The position numbers were made by a program, and so were the translations under genes. From positions 3,470-67,469 of the forward strand of contig JAGAWH010000091.1 of assembly GCA_017941505.1 (NCBI GenBank): 64,000 nt of DNA, in the 5' to 3' direction. This document shows, one piece after another, positions 1 to 7,096 of the stretch (position 1 is the stretch's first letter; each line of letters starts with the position of its first letter). Source of the DNA: Faecalicoccus sp. GTDB taxonomy: Bacteria > Bacillota_I > Bacilli_A > Erysipelotrichales > Erysipelotrichaceae. The notes under the pieces are model-generated. The model saw only the letters and a list, made by a program, of their open reading frames with translations, had not been told where the DNA came from and ran no database searches.

Positions 1-221
1 ATTTCAATATTAGTTTTAGGTAAAAGCGTTCCCTTCACGATTCGGTCAATGTAAATCGGTTTAAAGCGATTACATCCGTGGCTTTCAATTCCTCTGCGGT
101 CTGATTCCAGCAGCACATCCGCACAGATAGCTGCATCTTCTCTAGGTACTCCATACCCTACAAACGCATCCGTGAGAAAATCATTCATCAATTCCCAAGA
201 AACATATGGTCTAGTCTCCAT
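1..221 (-). CDS. Ldh_2-family (malate/L-lactate-type) dehydrogenase, partial
   Basis: Only the first 73 codons lie in the window; the gene runs off the left edge. The translated start (METRPYVSWELM) leads into GVPREDAAICADVLLESD and RGIESHGCNRF. This is the N-terminal signature of the Ldh_2 family of NAD(P)-dependent 2-hydroxyacid dehydrogenases (malate, lactate, ureidoglycolate or 2,3-diketo-gulonate), whose conserved SHG histidine lies here. The ATG is preceded by a GGAGG ribosome site about 12 bases upstream. The substrate cannot be judged from this fragment. Family confidence is good. Confidence 0.75.
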   Translation of the reverse strand, partial: METRPYVSWELMNDFLTDAFVGYGVPREDAAICADVLLESDRRGIESHGCNRFKPIYIDRIVKGTLLPKTNIE

Positions 222-283
222 AAATACATATCCTCCATCATTTTAGTAATTTATTAGCTACCTTAATAATACCCCTTTCCATT

Positions 284-312
284 AAAAAACACACGTTGAA
301 ATCAACATGTGT
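284..312 (-). terminator. Rho-independent terminator of the GHKL kinase operon
   Basis: On the minus strand a 10-bp stem (ACACATGTTG / CAACGTGTGT, one G-T) with a 4-base loop is followed by a run of six T. It overlaps the stop codon of the kinase gene. Confidence 0.85.
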
Positions 313-1610
313 CAATCGGTTAATACCATTTTTACTTCAAAAACATTATTTGAGGTCTGAATATCAACAGAGGCATTATATCGTACGGCGATTTCCCGCA
401 CCGAATCGAGTCCGATGCCGCCATCATCCCTTTTTGTAGATAAATATCGATTTCCGTCTTTTTTCAGATTTCCATCGTATTGATTGCTGATCTTCATGGC
501 AATAATATGGTCGGTGGTTTGTTTGATTCGTAATTCAATATGCGCATTATTCGTATCGTTTAAAGAAGCTTCGTACGCATTTTCAAACAAATTACCGACC
601 AATACGCAGAAATCAATTTCATCAATAAAGAATTCCTTATCTAAATCTACAGATATATCCACCGGAATATGACTCTGTTCGCATTTTTGGAAATAGTAAG
701 ACAATACCGCATTTAACGGAGCATTCTGACAAAACTGATGCACCCCTTTTGAAAGTGAATTGGTATACCTGTCCAAATAATCCTTAGCCCCTTCAATATC
801 TCCGTTTTCCAAAAGACCCGAAAGTGCGGTCATATGGAAGCGCATATCATGTCTCTCCTTACGGAATGAATCCAAATTCTGTTCCAAAATCGAAATATTC
901 CGCTTGGACATTTCAAGAACATTGGCAATATTGGAATAATAACGCACCTGTTCAAAATGAATAAATGAATAGATAATGACCAGAGATAATCCCAAAGATT
1001 CTATTAAAGAGGACGGTATCGGAAGAAAATGTCTGGCAATGCTCTGTATCAAAGGAAAAAGAATAAACGTCAATAATACCAGAAAGGCCGTTGCCCCAAT
1101 GGCTTTAAAACCATAAACCATGGCCGCTACCACAATTGCGATAATAAGATACCCGCCAAGCTGGCTCAGAGCATAATAAGGGCCAAGTACGATGCCCTGA
1201 TCGGTTACTGTTACAAACATATGGTTCACACTGTTAATGGACCAGAGTATGGTATATAAAATACCGATTGCTGCAGTAATATATTCACACAATTGACTGA
1301 TATATATACTTTGACGAAGATACGTTAATATATACTTCAAAAAATAAAATAACAGCAGATAATAAAAGGCATGCATGAAAGTCTGGGCAACATCGATCAG
1401 CTGGTAGCTTCCTGTATTTGATGAATATCCCCGCTTCATCATTACGATAGAAATCAAATGTGAAATCGTTAAGCCGATATAACTGATGACCATCGGTGTA
1501 TAGTAATGCATTTCTTTACGATGCAGACCTCTATCCACCAGCGTACGGGTTAAGATAATCAGCATGATAAACAACATGTTGATATCCATAAGGATCATCA
1601 TGTTAAACAT
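312..1610 (-). CDS. GHKL-domain (AgrC-like) membrane sensor histidine kinase
   Basis: 432 aa. Residues 1 to about 220 are largely hydrophobic, with six or seven membrane segments. A short helical region with KERHDM (His254) follows, the presumed phosphorylation site of AgrC/VirS-type kinases. The GHKL ATPase comes next: N box GNLFENAYEA (339-348) and G box DDGGIGLDSV (395-404). Kinases of this class normally sense peptides and pair with a LytTR-type regulator, but none lies in this window, so it appears orphan here. The start ATG overlaps the end of the VanX-like gene by 8 bases behind AAGGAG, so the two are translationally coupled. The ligand is unknown. Confidence 0.8.
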   Translation of the reverse strand: MFNMMILMDINMLFIMLIILTRTLVDRGLHRKEMHYYTPMVISYIGLTISHLISIVMMKRGYSSNTGSYQLIDVAQTFMHAFYYLLLFYFLKYILTYLRQSIYISQLCEYITAAIGILYTILWSINSVNHMFVTVTDQGIVLGPYYALSQLGGYLIIAIVVAAMVYGFKAIGATAFLVLLTFILFPLIQSIARHFLPIPSSLIESLGLSLVIIYSFIHFEQVRYYSNIANVLEMSKRNISILEQNLDSFRKERHDMRFHMTALSGLLENGDIEGAKDYLDRYTNSLSKGVHQFCQNAPLNAVLSYYFQKCEQSHIPVDISVDLDKEFFIDEIDFCVLVGNLFENAYEASLNDTNNAHIELRIKQTTDHIIAMKISNQYDGNLKKDGNRYLSTKRDDGGIGLDSVREIAVRYNASVDIQTSNNVFEVKMVLTD

Positions 1611-2352
1611 GCATCTTCATCTCCTTTATTTCGAAAACACCGGTATAAATAACTTCCCTTCCGGACATCTTGGCATAATTATTATCCCCGTAATCATAAT
1701 GCCACCATTCTGTAGGAAGATTGGTAAAACCTGCTTTCTTCATCACATTATATAGCAAGCGGCGAAGATCTCTTATTTCATCATCCTGTTTTTCAAAATG
1801 ATTTGTATTGGTTTTCGGTGTAAAGGCATCAAACTCAGTTCCTAACTTTAAAATTTCCCCATCTTTTGTGAGTGTAAGATCTACGGCTCCTCCGGTAGTA
1901 TGAGCAGGAGAGTCAAAAGGATCCTTGATAGGATCGCCGATGTATTTCAAAAGAAATTCATGTTTCTCTTTTTCCGGTAGAGATTCCTTCTTAAATTCCT
2001 TTAATATCATGAGCGCATATGTATCATACAATTCCTTCTGCAGTAAAAAAGGTCTCCATGCATCCCAGATACAGAAACCGTATTCTTCCGGCAGCTTTTC
2101 TGAAGCTTCAATCAGTTTTTCATAAACTGTTTTTCGCATAAAGCACTCATTTACGGCATTTTTCATTCCCAGGATCGGATACATCATCTGTATCCGGATC
2201 CGCTTTGAAGATTCAACCTTTACAAAGGGTTCATCGATAAAAGAAAATTGTAACTCTCTATCATTTGCCATCACTAAATCAGGAATCGGTTCATTATAAT
2301 TCATAACAGCCTCATTTTTATCCTCTTTTTTCAAATTGTCAAATTCTACCAC
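1603..2352 (-). CDS. D-Ala-D-Ala dipeptidase, VanX/DdpX type (peptidase M15D)
   Basis: 249 aa from a GTG start that overlaps the preceding stop. An ATG 16 codons in (position 2304) has a better GAGG site, so the protein may be 233 aa. The M15D zinc-dipeptidase signatures are complete: catalytic-pocket Arg100 in WDAWRPF, zinc ligands His151 and Asp158 in SPAHTTGGAVD, and Glu215 with zinc ligand His218 in EWWHYDYGD. There is no signal peptide, so it should hydrolyse D-Ala-D-Ala or related dipeptides in the cytoplasm. No VanH or VanA ligase is nearby, so a peptidoglycan-recycling role is more likely than glycopeptide resistance. It lies between an HTH/nuclease-like gene and a GHKL kinase. Confidence 0.85.
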   Translation of the reverse strand: MVEFDNLKKEDKNEAVMNYNEPIPDLVMANDRELQFSFIDEPFVKVESSKRIRIQMMYPILGMKNAVNECFMRKTVYEKLIEASEKLPEEYGFCIWDAWRPFLLQKELYDTYALMILKEFKKESLPEKEKHEFLLKYIGDPIKDPFDSPAHTTGGAVDLTLTKDGEILKLGTEFDAFTPKTNTNHFEKQDDEIRDLRRLLYNVMKKAGFTNLPTEWWHYDYGDNNYAKMSGREVIYTGVFEIKEMKMHV

Positions 2353-3107
2353 TAGCGGTTTTCCAAAAAACCATAGAATTCATCAAAAATATTAAACAAC
2401 ATATCACCTGAACAGACAGGAATCTGTAAAGCACTATCGTCAATCGCCAGCCACTCATAGTAATCATGGGCCTTTGTTAAGACAAGCACAGGAATGATTT
2501 CATATTCCGGGCCGAAGATTACTTCAAGATACGGAACGTATTTGACGGCTTGGGCTAATTGATCGTGACTTGGCGCATCATCCATCTTAAATTCTAAGCT
2601 GAAGACATATTTTTCAGTAATCACCAATACATCGGCATAAATGCGAATTGTGGAGGCCCGTTTGATTCGCAGCTCAAACACGATTTCCCAGTCTTTAAAT
2701 TCAATATTATCTAAATCATTAAAAAGAGAAATCATCGTTTTTCTGCAGTCGATAAAGGAATGAAACAGACCTCTTGTATCATTTAAATTTCTACCGATAC
2801 GCCGGCATCCTTCCTTGAGCCTTTTCAACCAATCTTCTTCACTGAGATCCATAAAATCAACGACCAAGCCATACCAGCCGGAAAACTGCTTCAAACCGAT
2901 ATGCGGCCGATACTGCCCGATCCGTCCATACCAGAAAAACTTTTCATCCCTATAGCACAGCTCATGAATAAAAGGCGCAGTATACAAATACTGATTCACA
3001 GTCTTTCGATCCAGCTGTAATGTCTTTGCGATATCTTTTGCCTTGATTCCCCGGTTTTGGCAGATCAGGGCATATAATTCTCTTTCAATTTGATCTGTTT
3101 TATGCAT
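2352..3107 (-). CDS. HTH protein with a PD-(D/E)XK nuclease-like core
   Basis: 251 aa, not a family I can name. Residues 1-45 look like a winged HTH (AKDIAKTLQLDRKTVNQYL). Around 140-175, FELRIKR, then IYADVLVI (Asp159), then FSLEFKMDD (Glu172, Lys174) form the D-x(n)-ExK arrangement of PD-(D/E)XK enzymes. The conserved-looking block SHDQLAQAVKYVPYLE follows. It is the first gene of a three-gene operon with the VanX-like dipeptidase and the GHKL kinase. Only about 20 bases separate it from the upstream terminator and its ribosome site is weak. It could be a nuclease, or a regulator with a nuclease-like fold. The function is open. Confidence 0.55.
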   Translation of the reverse strand: MHKTDQIERELYALICQNRGIKAKDIAKTLQLDRKTVNQYLYTAPFIHELCYRDEKFFWYGRIGQYRPHIGLKQFSGWYGLVVDFMDLSEEDWLKRLKEGCRRIGRNLNDTRGLFHSFIDCRKTMISLFNDLDNIEFKDWEIVFELRIKRASTIRIYADVLVITEKYVFSLEFKMDDAPSHDQLAQAVKYVPYLEVIFGPEYEIIPVLVLTKAHDYYEWLAIDDSALQIPVCSGDMLFNIFDEFYGFLENR

Positions 3108-3121
3108 ATTACCATTGTATA

Positions 3122-3143
3122 TGAAAAAGCCTCAAAAGAGGCT
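3122..3143 (-). terminator. Terminator of the two-component operon
   Basis: Minus strand: stem AGCCTC / GAGGCT with a TTTT loop, followed by TTTTTC. It begins in the kinase stop codon. Confidence 0.8.
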
Positions 3144-4278
3144 AAAAATGAATCGTAAATTCAATCATATCGGAGGCAATCTGCACGCTGATTTTCCAGC
3201 CGTGTTTTTGAACAATTTCTTTTGTCAGGGCAAGACCGATTCCGGTATTTCCGTTTTTACCGGTATAAAACCGGTCGAAAAGATGCTCTAAAGACTGAGG
3301 GTCCGGAAGTTGGCCATCATTGCTGATGCGGATTCCTTTTTGATCTGCTTCAATGCGAATGATCTTTTCAGCATAGCGAAGCGCATTGTTGAATAAATTG
3401 GAAATGGCCTTATCCATCTGTACCGGATCTGCCATGATCATTTGATCTTCAATATGCGACTCTACCTGAACGCCTTTTTGCTGGGCCTGGTATTGCAGCG
3501 GATACAAGCTGTTTTCAATCAGCTCTTCTAAGGAAACCTCCTCTTTTTGAATTTTGGTTTCTCCGCTTTCCAAACGGGAAATCGATAGTATCTCATTGAC
3601 AAGACCGGTCATTTTTTCCACTTCTTCATGAATGATCGAGGTACCGGTATCGATTGGAATCATTCCCTTGGCAAGACCATCTGAATACCCTTCAATAACC
3701 ATTAACGGCGTCTTTAATTCATGAGAGGCATTCTCAAAGAACTCCTTTTGCTGGTTGCGATCCTTTTCAATCCTTGTTCCGACTACAAGTCCCACACTAC
3801 CCGATCCAATAATCGCAAGAAACACAAGAATTCCCAATATCAAAGAAATATTATTGATTAGCCTAAATTCCGGTGTTGTATCTACATAGACAATAGCCGG
3901 ATCGCCCAGGCGTCTTGTATATTCTATATAATACTGCCCGTTGTTGAGCTGTACCCGATATATTTTTTCCGGTTCGGCGTTCTTTTCTGCCCAATGCATT
4001 ATATTTGTTTCTACTTTATAGTAATAATCATCCGTACTGATATCACCATCTTTATACATGGACGGATAAAACAAGAGTGCGTATAACCGGGTCTCATCAT
4101 CGTCGTCAAAACTATAATCTTCATCCTGATACCAGCGTATCATTTGTTGAATTTCTTTGGTCGCATTGGAATGAACATAATATTCCATGCCAAAGTGAAA
4201 GGCACCAAACAACAATGCACTGATGATAATCGCAATCCCTACAAACAAAGCCGCCAGAGTTTTACGGTTTGTCTTCAT
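3142..4278 (-). CDS. Sensor histidine kinase (HisKA/HATPase_c)
   Basis: 378 aa. TM1 (about 7-29), an extracytoplasmic loop of about 110 residues, TM2 (about 142-167), then a HisKA domain with His186 in NASHELKTP and an ATPase domain. The N box includes LFNNALRY (around 295-302) and the G box NTGIGLAL (344-351). All catalytic boxes are present, so an active kinase is expected. The gene starts 13 bases after the stop of its response regulator, behind ATAGGAGC. The acidic sensor loop (residues 50-65 rich in Asp/Glu) could respond to cations or cationic peptides; this is inference only. The two acidic secreted proteins upstream are candidate targets. Confidence 0.9.
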   Translation of the reverse strand: MKTNRKTLAALFVGIAIIISALLFGAFHFGMEYYVHSNATKEIQQMIRWYQDEDYSFDDDDETRLYALLFYPSMYKDGDISTDDYYYKVETNIMHWAEKNAEPEKIYRVQLNNGQYYIEYTRRLGDPAIVYVDTTPEFRLINNISLILGILVFLAIIGSGSVGLVVGTRIEKDRNQQKEFFENASHELKTPLMVIEGYSDGLAKGMIPIDTGTSIIHEEVEKMTGLVNEILSISRLESGETKIQKEEVSLEELIENSLYPLQYQAQQKGVQVESHIEDQMIMADPVQMDKAISNLFNNALRYAEKIIRIEADQKGIRISNDGQLPDPQSLEHLFDRFYTGKNGNTGIGLALTKEIVQKHGWKISVQIASDMIEFTIHF

Positions 4279-4291
4279 ATATAGCTCCTAT

Positions 4292-4993
4292 CTATTTCTG
4301 TAATTGGGAAATAACTTCCAATTTATATCCAAATCCCCATACGTTGTTGAGGGCAACACAACTGTTACTCAATGCCAGTTTTTTACGGATGCGGCGAACC
4401 GTCTCATCGGTTACCCGTGTTTCCAAATCCGCAGAGATTCCCCATACCGCATTCAAAAGCTCTTCCCGGGAAACGGCCTTGCCATCCATTGAAATCATAT
4501 ATTTTAAAAGCTCCAGTTCGGTGTTTGTCAGATTCAGATTTTTCCCATTTACCAGGATCGCATGATCATTTTCCGAATAGATCAAATCTCCAAACGACAT
4601 TTTGGATGAATTTCCGGAAGCAGCATCCATATCAATCCTGCGAAATAATGCCTTGATCCGACTCATTAAAATAGAGGGACGGAACGGCTTTGTCATATAG
4701 TCATCCGATCCGGAATTGATTCCTAACACATAATCCATATCCGTGTCTCTTGCGGTTAAGATCACAATCGGAACATTGGAAATCTCGCGAACTTTTTTTG
4801 TTAATTCGAGACCGGATAATCCGGGCATCATAATATCTAATATCAATAAATCCGCCGGCTTTTCTAAAAAACGGTTCCAAAGTGAATTTCCATCTTCAAA
4901 AACCTCTACATCATAGCCGGCATCGACTAAAAATGTCGCTAATATTTCACGGATATTAGCTTCATCATCCGCTGCATATATCATTTTTTTCAT
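4292..4993 (-). CDS. OmpR/PhoB-family response regulator
   Basis: 233 aa. The receiver domain has acidic pair Asp9/Asp10, phospho-acceptor Asp53 (LILDIMMPG), Thr80 and Lys102 (TKPFRP). A C-terminal winged helix (about 128-228) contains the NLTNTELELLKYM and DETVRRIRKKL blocks of the OmpR class. It is the partner of the kinase immediately downstream. A terminator-like hairpin ends only about 20 bases upstream of the start, so expression may depend on read-through or on a promoter that overlaps the hairpin. OmpR regulators usually bind direct repeats with an 11-base period. Such repeats occur in the promoters of the two secreted-protein genes just upstream. Confidence 0.92.
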   Translation of the reverse strand: MKKMIYAADDEANIREILATFLVDAGYDVEVFEDGNSLWNRFLEKPADLLILDIMMPGLSGLELTKKVREISNVPIVILTARDTDMDYVLGINSGSDDYMTKPFRPSILMSRIKALFRRIDMDAASGNSSKMSFGDLIYSENDHAILVNGKNLNLTNTELELLKYMISMDGKAVSREELLNAVWGISADLETRVTDETVRRIRKKLALSNSCVALNNVWGFGYKLEVISQLQK

Positions 4994-5013
4994 TTTGAAG
5001 CTCCTTTAAAAAA

Positions 5014-5046
5014 GATACAGTATCAAGTAAACTGTATCTTTTTTTT
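5014..5046 (-). terminator. Hairpin terminator between the secreted-protein gene and the response regulator
   Basis: GATACAG / CTGTATC stem with an 11-base loop, flanked by A and T runs on both sides, so it could act in both directions. It ends just upstream of the response-regulator ribosome site and may be an attenuator of that operon. Confidence 0.65.
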
Positions 5047-5085
5047 GTTTTAAATTCAATCTTTGCGGATAAACTGATTTACTGT

Positions 5086-5958
5086 TTATAATTCAGTCTG
5101 TTCCACTCCATATAATTTCATCTCCAAGTCCCAAATGGAATCCAGAATCTTTTCCTCCTCTTCACAGAGCTCGTCGTATTTTTTCTCATCGATCAGATTG
5201 CCCCGCTTGTCAAAACATGCATCTTCTTTTTCATACAGTTCATCCAGCTTGGCATAGGCATCAATCAAAGTTTTCTTTTCATCTTCGGTCAAGTCCTTTG
5301 AATCTTCGATTTCTCCATTTGTGATCTTTTCATCCATCACGCCTAAGCTTTCGATTAAGGTATTCAGTTTTTCTACAACGGAATCGAATTTGTCCTGGTC
5401 GGTAACATTGTAGTCATCATCCACCAGGCTGTCGATTTCTTTTCCTAAGTCAAAGATCTGTCCGATGATATCAATGTATTCTTTTTTCTGGTCTTCATCT
5501 AAATAAGGTGTCTTTTCTACAAATTCTGTTATATAAGCCTGACTTTTTTCAACATCTTCTTTATCCATCTTCTTCTGGATATCCGCAATCGAATCCCAAA
5601 GCTCTTTTTCTTCTTTCTCTAACTCATCCAGTTTTTTTTGATCAATAATATTGCCCTTGTCATCGACACACTCTACCATCTGATCATATAAAGCATAGAT
5701 CTTTTCTAAAGTATCGTTTACCTTTTCTTTTTCTTGATCGGTTAATGTTTCATAATCATTCAGAAAGCTGTAATCCTCTTCATCATAAGTATAGCTTGAG
5801 CCCCAGTAATCATCGTTATATTCTTCCGGAAAACCGAATTCTTCCACTTCCGGCTCTGATTCTTTTTCTTTGGCAAATGCCTGGATAGATTGAACGAACG
5901 GAGCTCCTGCAAGTAATGCTGCCAATGCAGCTTTTGTCATCCTGTTTGAAATTTTCAT
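5086..5958 (-). CDS. Secreted acidic helical repeat protein, paralogue 1
   Basis: 290 aa, no family recognised. A signal peptide is clear: basic start, hydrophobic AALAALLAG, likely cleavage after IQAFA. The mature part has a Tyr/Asp/Glu-rich linker, then three tandem units of about 70 residues. The first and third are most alike, each with a DxKGNxIDxKKxDEL core followed by an E-rich helix and SIxDIxxKM-like ending. There is no sortase motif or membrane anchor, so it is probably released or loosely wall-bound. It is a paralogue of the next upstream gene (shared DSKDLTxDEKKTL) and both share a promoter module. The location next to a two-component system suggests a role in envelope stress. Function unknown. 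Confidence 0.75.
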   Translation of the reverse strand: MKISNRMTKAALAALLAGAPFVQSIQAFAKEKESEPEVEEFGFPEEYNDDYWGSSYTYDEEDYSFLNDYETLTDQEKEKVNDTLEKIYALYDQMVECVDDKGNIIDQKKLDELEKEEKELWDSIADIQKKMDKEDVEKSQAYITEFVEKTPYLDEDQKKEYIDIIGQIFDLGKEIDSLVDDDYNVTDQDKFDSVVEKLNTLIESLGVMDEKITNGEIEDSKDLTEDEKKTLIDAYAKLDELYEKEDACFDKRGNLIDEKKYDELCEEEEKILDSIWDLEMKLYGVEQTEL

Positions 5959-6007
5959 TTTTTATTTTACCCCTCTTGATCGGCACTTACTGCCTTTTTA
6001 CGGTTTC

Positions 6008-6062
6008 ATTATATAAATGCAGGGAATCTTAAATCCCCATAAAGCTGAGGCAAATCTGTCAC
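6008..6062 (-). promoter_or_regulatory. Promoter module A, shared with the paralogue
   Basis: Minus strand: TGACA repeated with an 11-base period ending in GTGACA (6057-6062), GGGGATTT (around 6031-6038), and TATAAT followed by GAAA (TATAAT at 6008-6013). The distance between GTGACA and TATAAT is identical to that in front of the paralogue. GTGACA repeats are candidate response-regulator sites. TATAAT is about 45 bases upstream of the ATG. Confidence 0.6.
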
Positions 6063-6071
6063 AAAAATGTC

Positions 6072-6098
6072 AAAAAAAGATGCAGACTATTCTGCACC
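6072..6098 (-). terminator. Terminator of secreted-protein gene 2
   Basis: Minus strand stem GGTGCAGA / TCTGCATC with loop ATAG, then seven T. The T run abuts the promoter module of the next gene. Confidence 0.85.
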
Positions 6099-6110
6099 TT
6101 ATCATCCTAT

Positions 6111-6965
6111 CTAATTCGCTGTTTCGAATTCAGAAACATCCCATCCATACATTTTAGCTTCGATATCTTCGATGGAAGTGATGATCTTGCCTTCTTCTTC
6201 CATAATCTTGTCTAATGCCTTCTGGTCAGTGACATTTCCATCTTCATCGTAATATTCATTTTCCTTATCATACAGATCACGTAATTTCGCATAAGCATCT
6301 TTTAATGTTTTCTTTTCATCATCGGTCAAATCCTTGGAATCATCGATTTCACCTTCGGTAATTTTAATATCCAGCTTATCTGTAATTTCATGAATCTTGT
6401 CGATTTCATCCATGATCTTGTTGAATTTCTTTTCATCGGTAACATTGCCCTGAACATCCACATATTTCATGGATTTTTCATATAAATCAAAGTATTTGTC
6501 AAGCGCCTCGAGATACTGTTTCTTTTCATCCTTATCCAGATATTTGCTGTTATTGATGTAGTCATAAGCACTTTCTTTGCCCTTTTTGATGTCTTCTTTG
6601 GTCATCTTGGCATCAATATCCGCAACGGATTCCCAGATTTCCTTTTCTTTTTTCTCAAGCTCATCCAGCTTTTTCTGATCTTTCACATTGCCTTTCTCAT
6701 CATAGCAGTCTTCATACTCAACATATAATTTGTCAATCTGATCCCAGGCATCACGTAATGTCTTTTTTTCTTCCTCTGACAAGGATTCATATTCATCCAG
6801 CCAATCATACTCTTCCTGAGGCTCATCTGCTTTTTCATCAAAGTAAGTCACAATCTCAAAATCCTCTTCGGCAAATACATTTGATGCAGCCCCCGCAAAC
6901 GGTGCTGTTACCAATAATGCAGCTAAAGCTGCCTTTACTAATTTCTTTGTTGATGTATTTTTCAT
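6111..6965 (-). CDS. Secreted acidic helical repeat protein, paralogue 2
   Basis: 284 aa. Signal peptide with hydrophobic AALAALLVTAPFAGAA and likely cleavage after NVFA. As in its neighbour, the mature protein is very acidic and predicted helical. It has three related units, each containing D-x-x-G-N-V-x-D (YDEKGNVKD, VQGNVTDEK, YDEDGNVTD) followed by a charged helix. The GNVTD turns resemble short calcium-binding loops but do not have the full EF-hand spacing. It has a strong AGGAGGG ribosome site. The tandem duplication and common promoter layout suggest that both copies are produced under the same signal. No membrane or wall anchor is seen. Function unknown. Confidence 0.75.
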   Translation of the reverse strand: MKNTSTKKLVKAALAALLVTAPFAGAASNVFAEEDFEIVTYFDEKADEPQEEYDWLDEYESLSEEEKKTLRDAWDQIDKLYVEYEDCYDEKGNVKDQKKLDELEKKEKEIWESVADIDAKMTKEDIKKGKESAYDYINNSKYLDKDEKKQYLEALDKYFDLYEKSMKYVDVQGNVTDEKKFNKIMDEIDKIHEITDKLDIKITEGEIDDSKDLTDDEKKTLKDAYAKLRDLYDKENEYYDEDGNVTDQKALDKIMEEEGKIITSIEDIEAKMYGWDVSEFETAN

Positions 6966-7008
6966 AGTTTTCCACCCTCCTGATACAGTACATCTTTACT
7001 GTGATTTC

Positions 7009-7063
7009 ATTATAGAGGTTCAAGTTGGATAAAATCCCCACAAACATGTCTCGAAATTGTCAC
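7009..7063 (-). promoter_or_regulatory. Promoter module B, shared with the paralogue
   Basis: Minus strand: TTACA and TGACA 11 bases apart (GTGACA at 7058-7063), GGGGATTT 18 bases further, and TATAAT with GAAA (7009-7014). It aligns without gaps to the module in front of paralogue 1 (6008-6062). Confidence 0.6.
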
Positions 7064-7071
7064 AAAAGTGT

Positions 7072-7096
7072 AAAAAAAAGCAGGAAAATCCTGCTT
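7072..7096 (-). terminator. Terminator of the rRNA methyltransferase gene
   Basis: Minus strand stem AAGCAGGA / TCCTGCTT, 3-base loop, then a run of eight or more T. Confidence 0.88.

Noticed and set aside
1603..2352. Glycopeptide-resistance (van) operon
   Set aside because: Only the VanX-type dipeptidase is present; no VanH dehydrogenase, VanA-type ligase or VanRS pair is linked.
5086..6965. EF-hand calcium-binding loops in the secreted repeat proteins
   Set aside because: The DxxGNxxD turns lack the 12-residue EF-hand spacing with a final Glu. Metal binding remains only a possibility.
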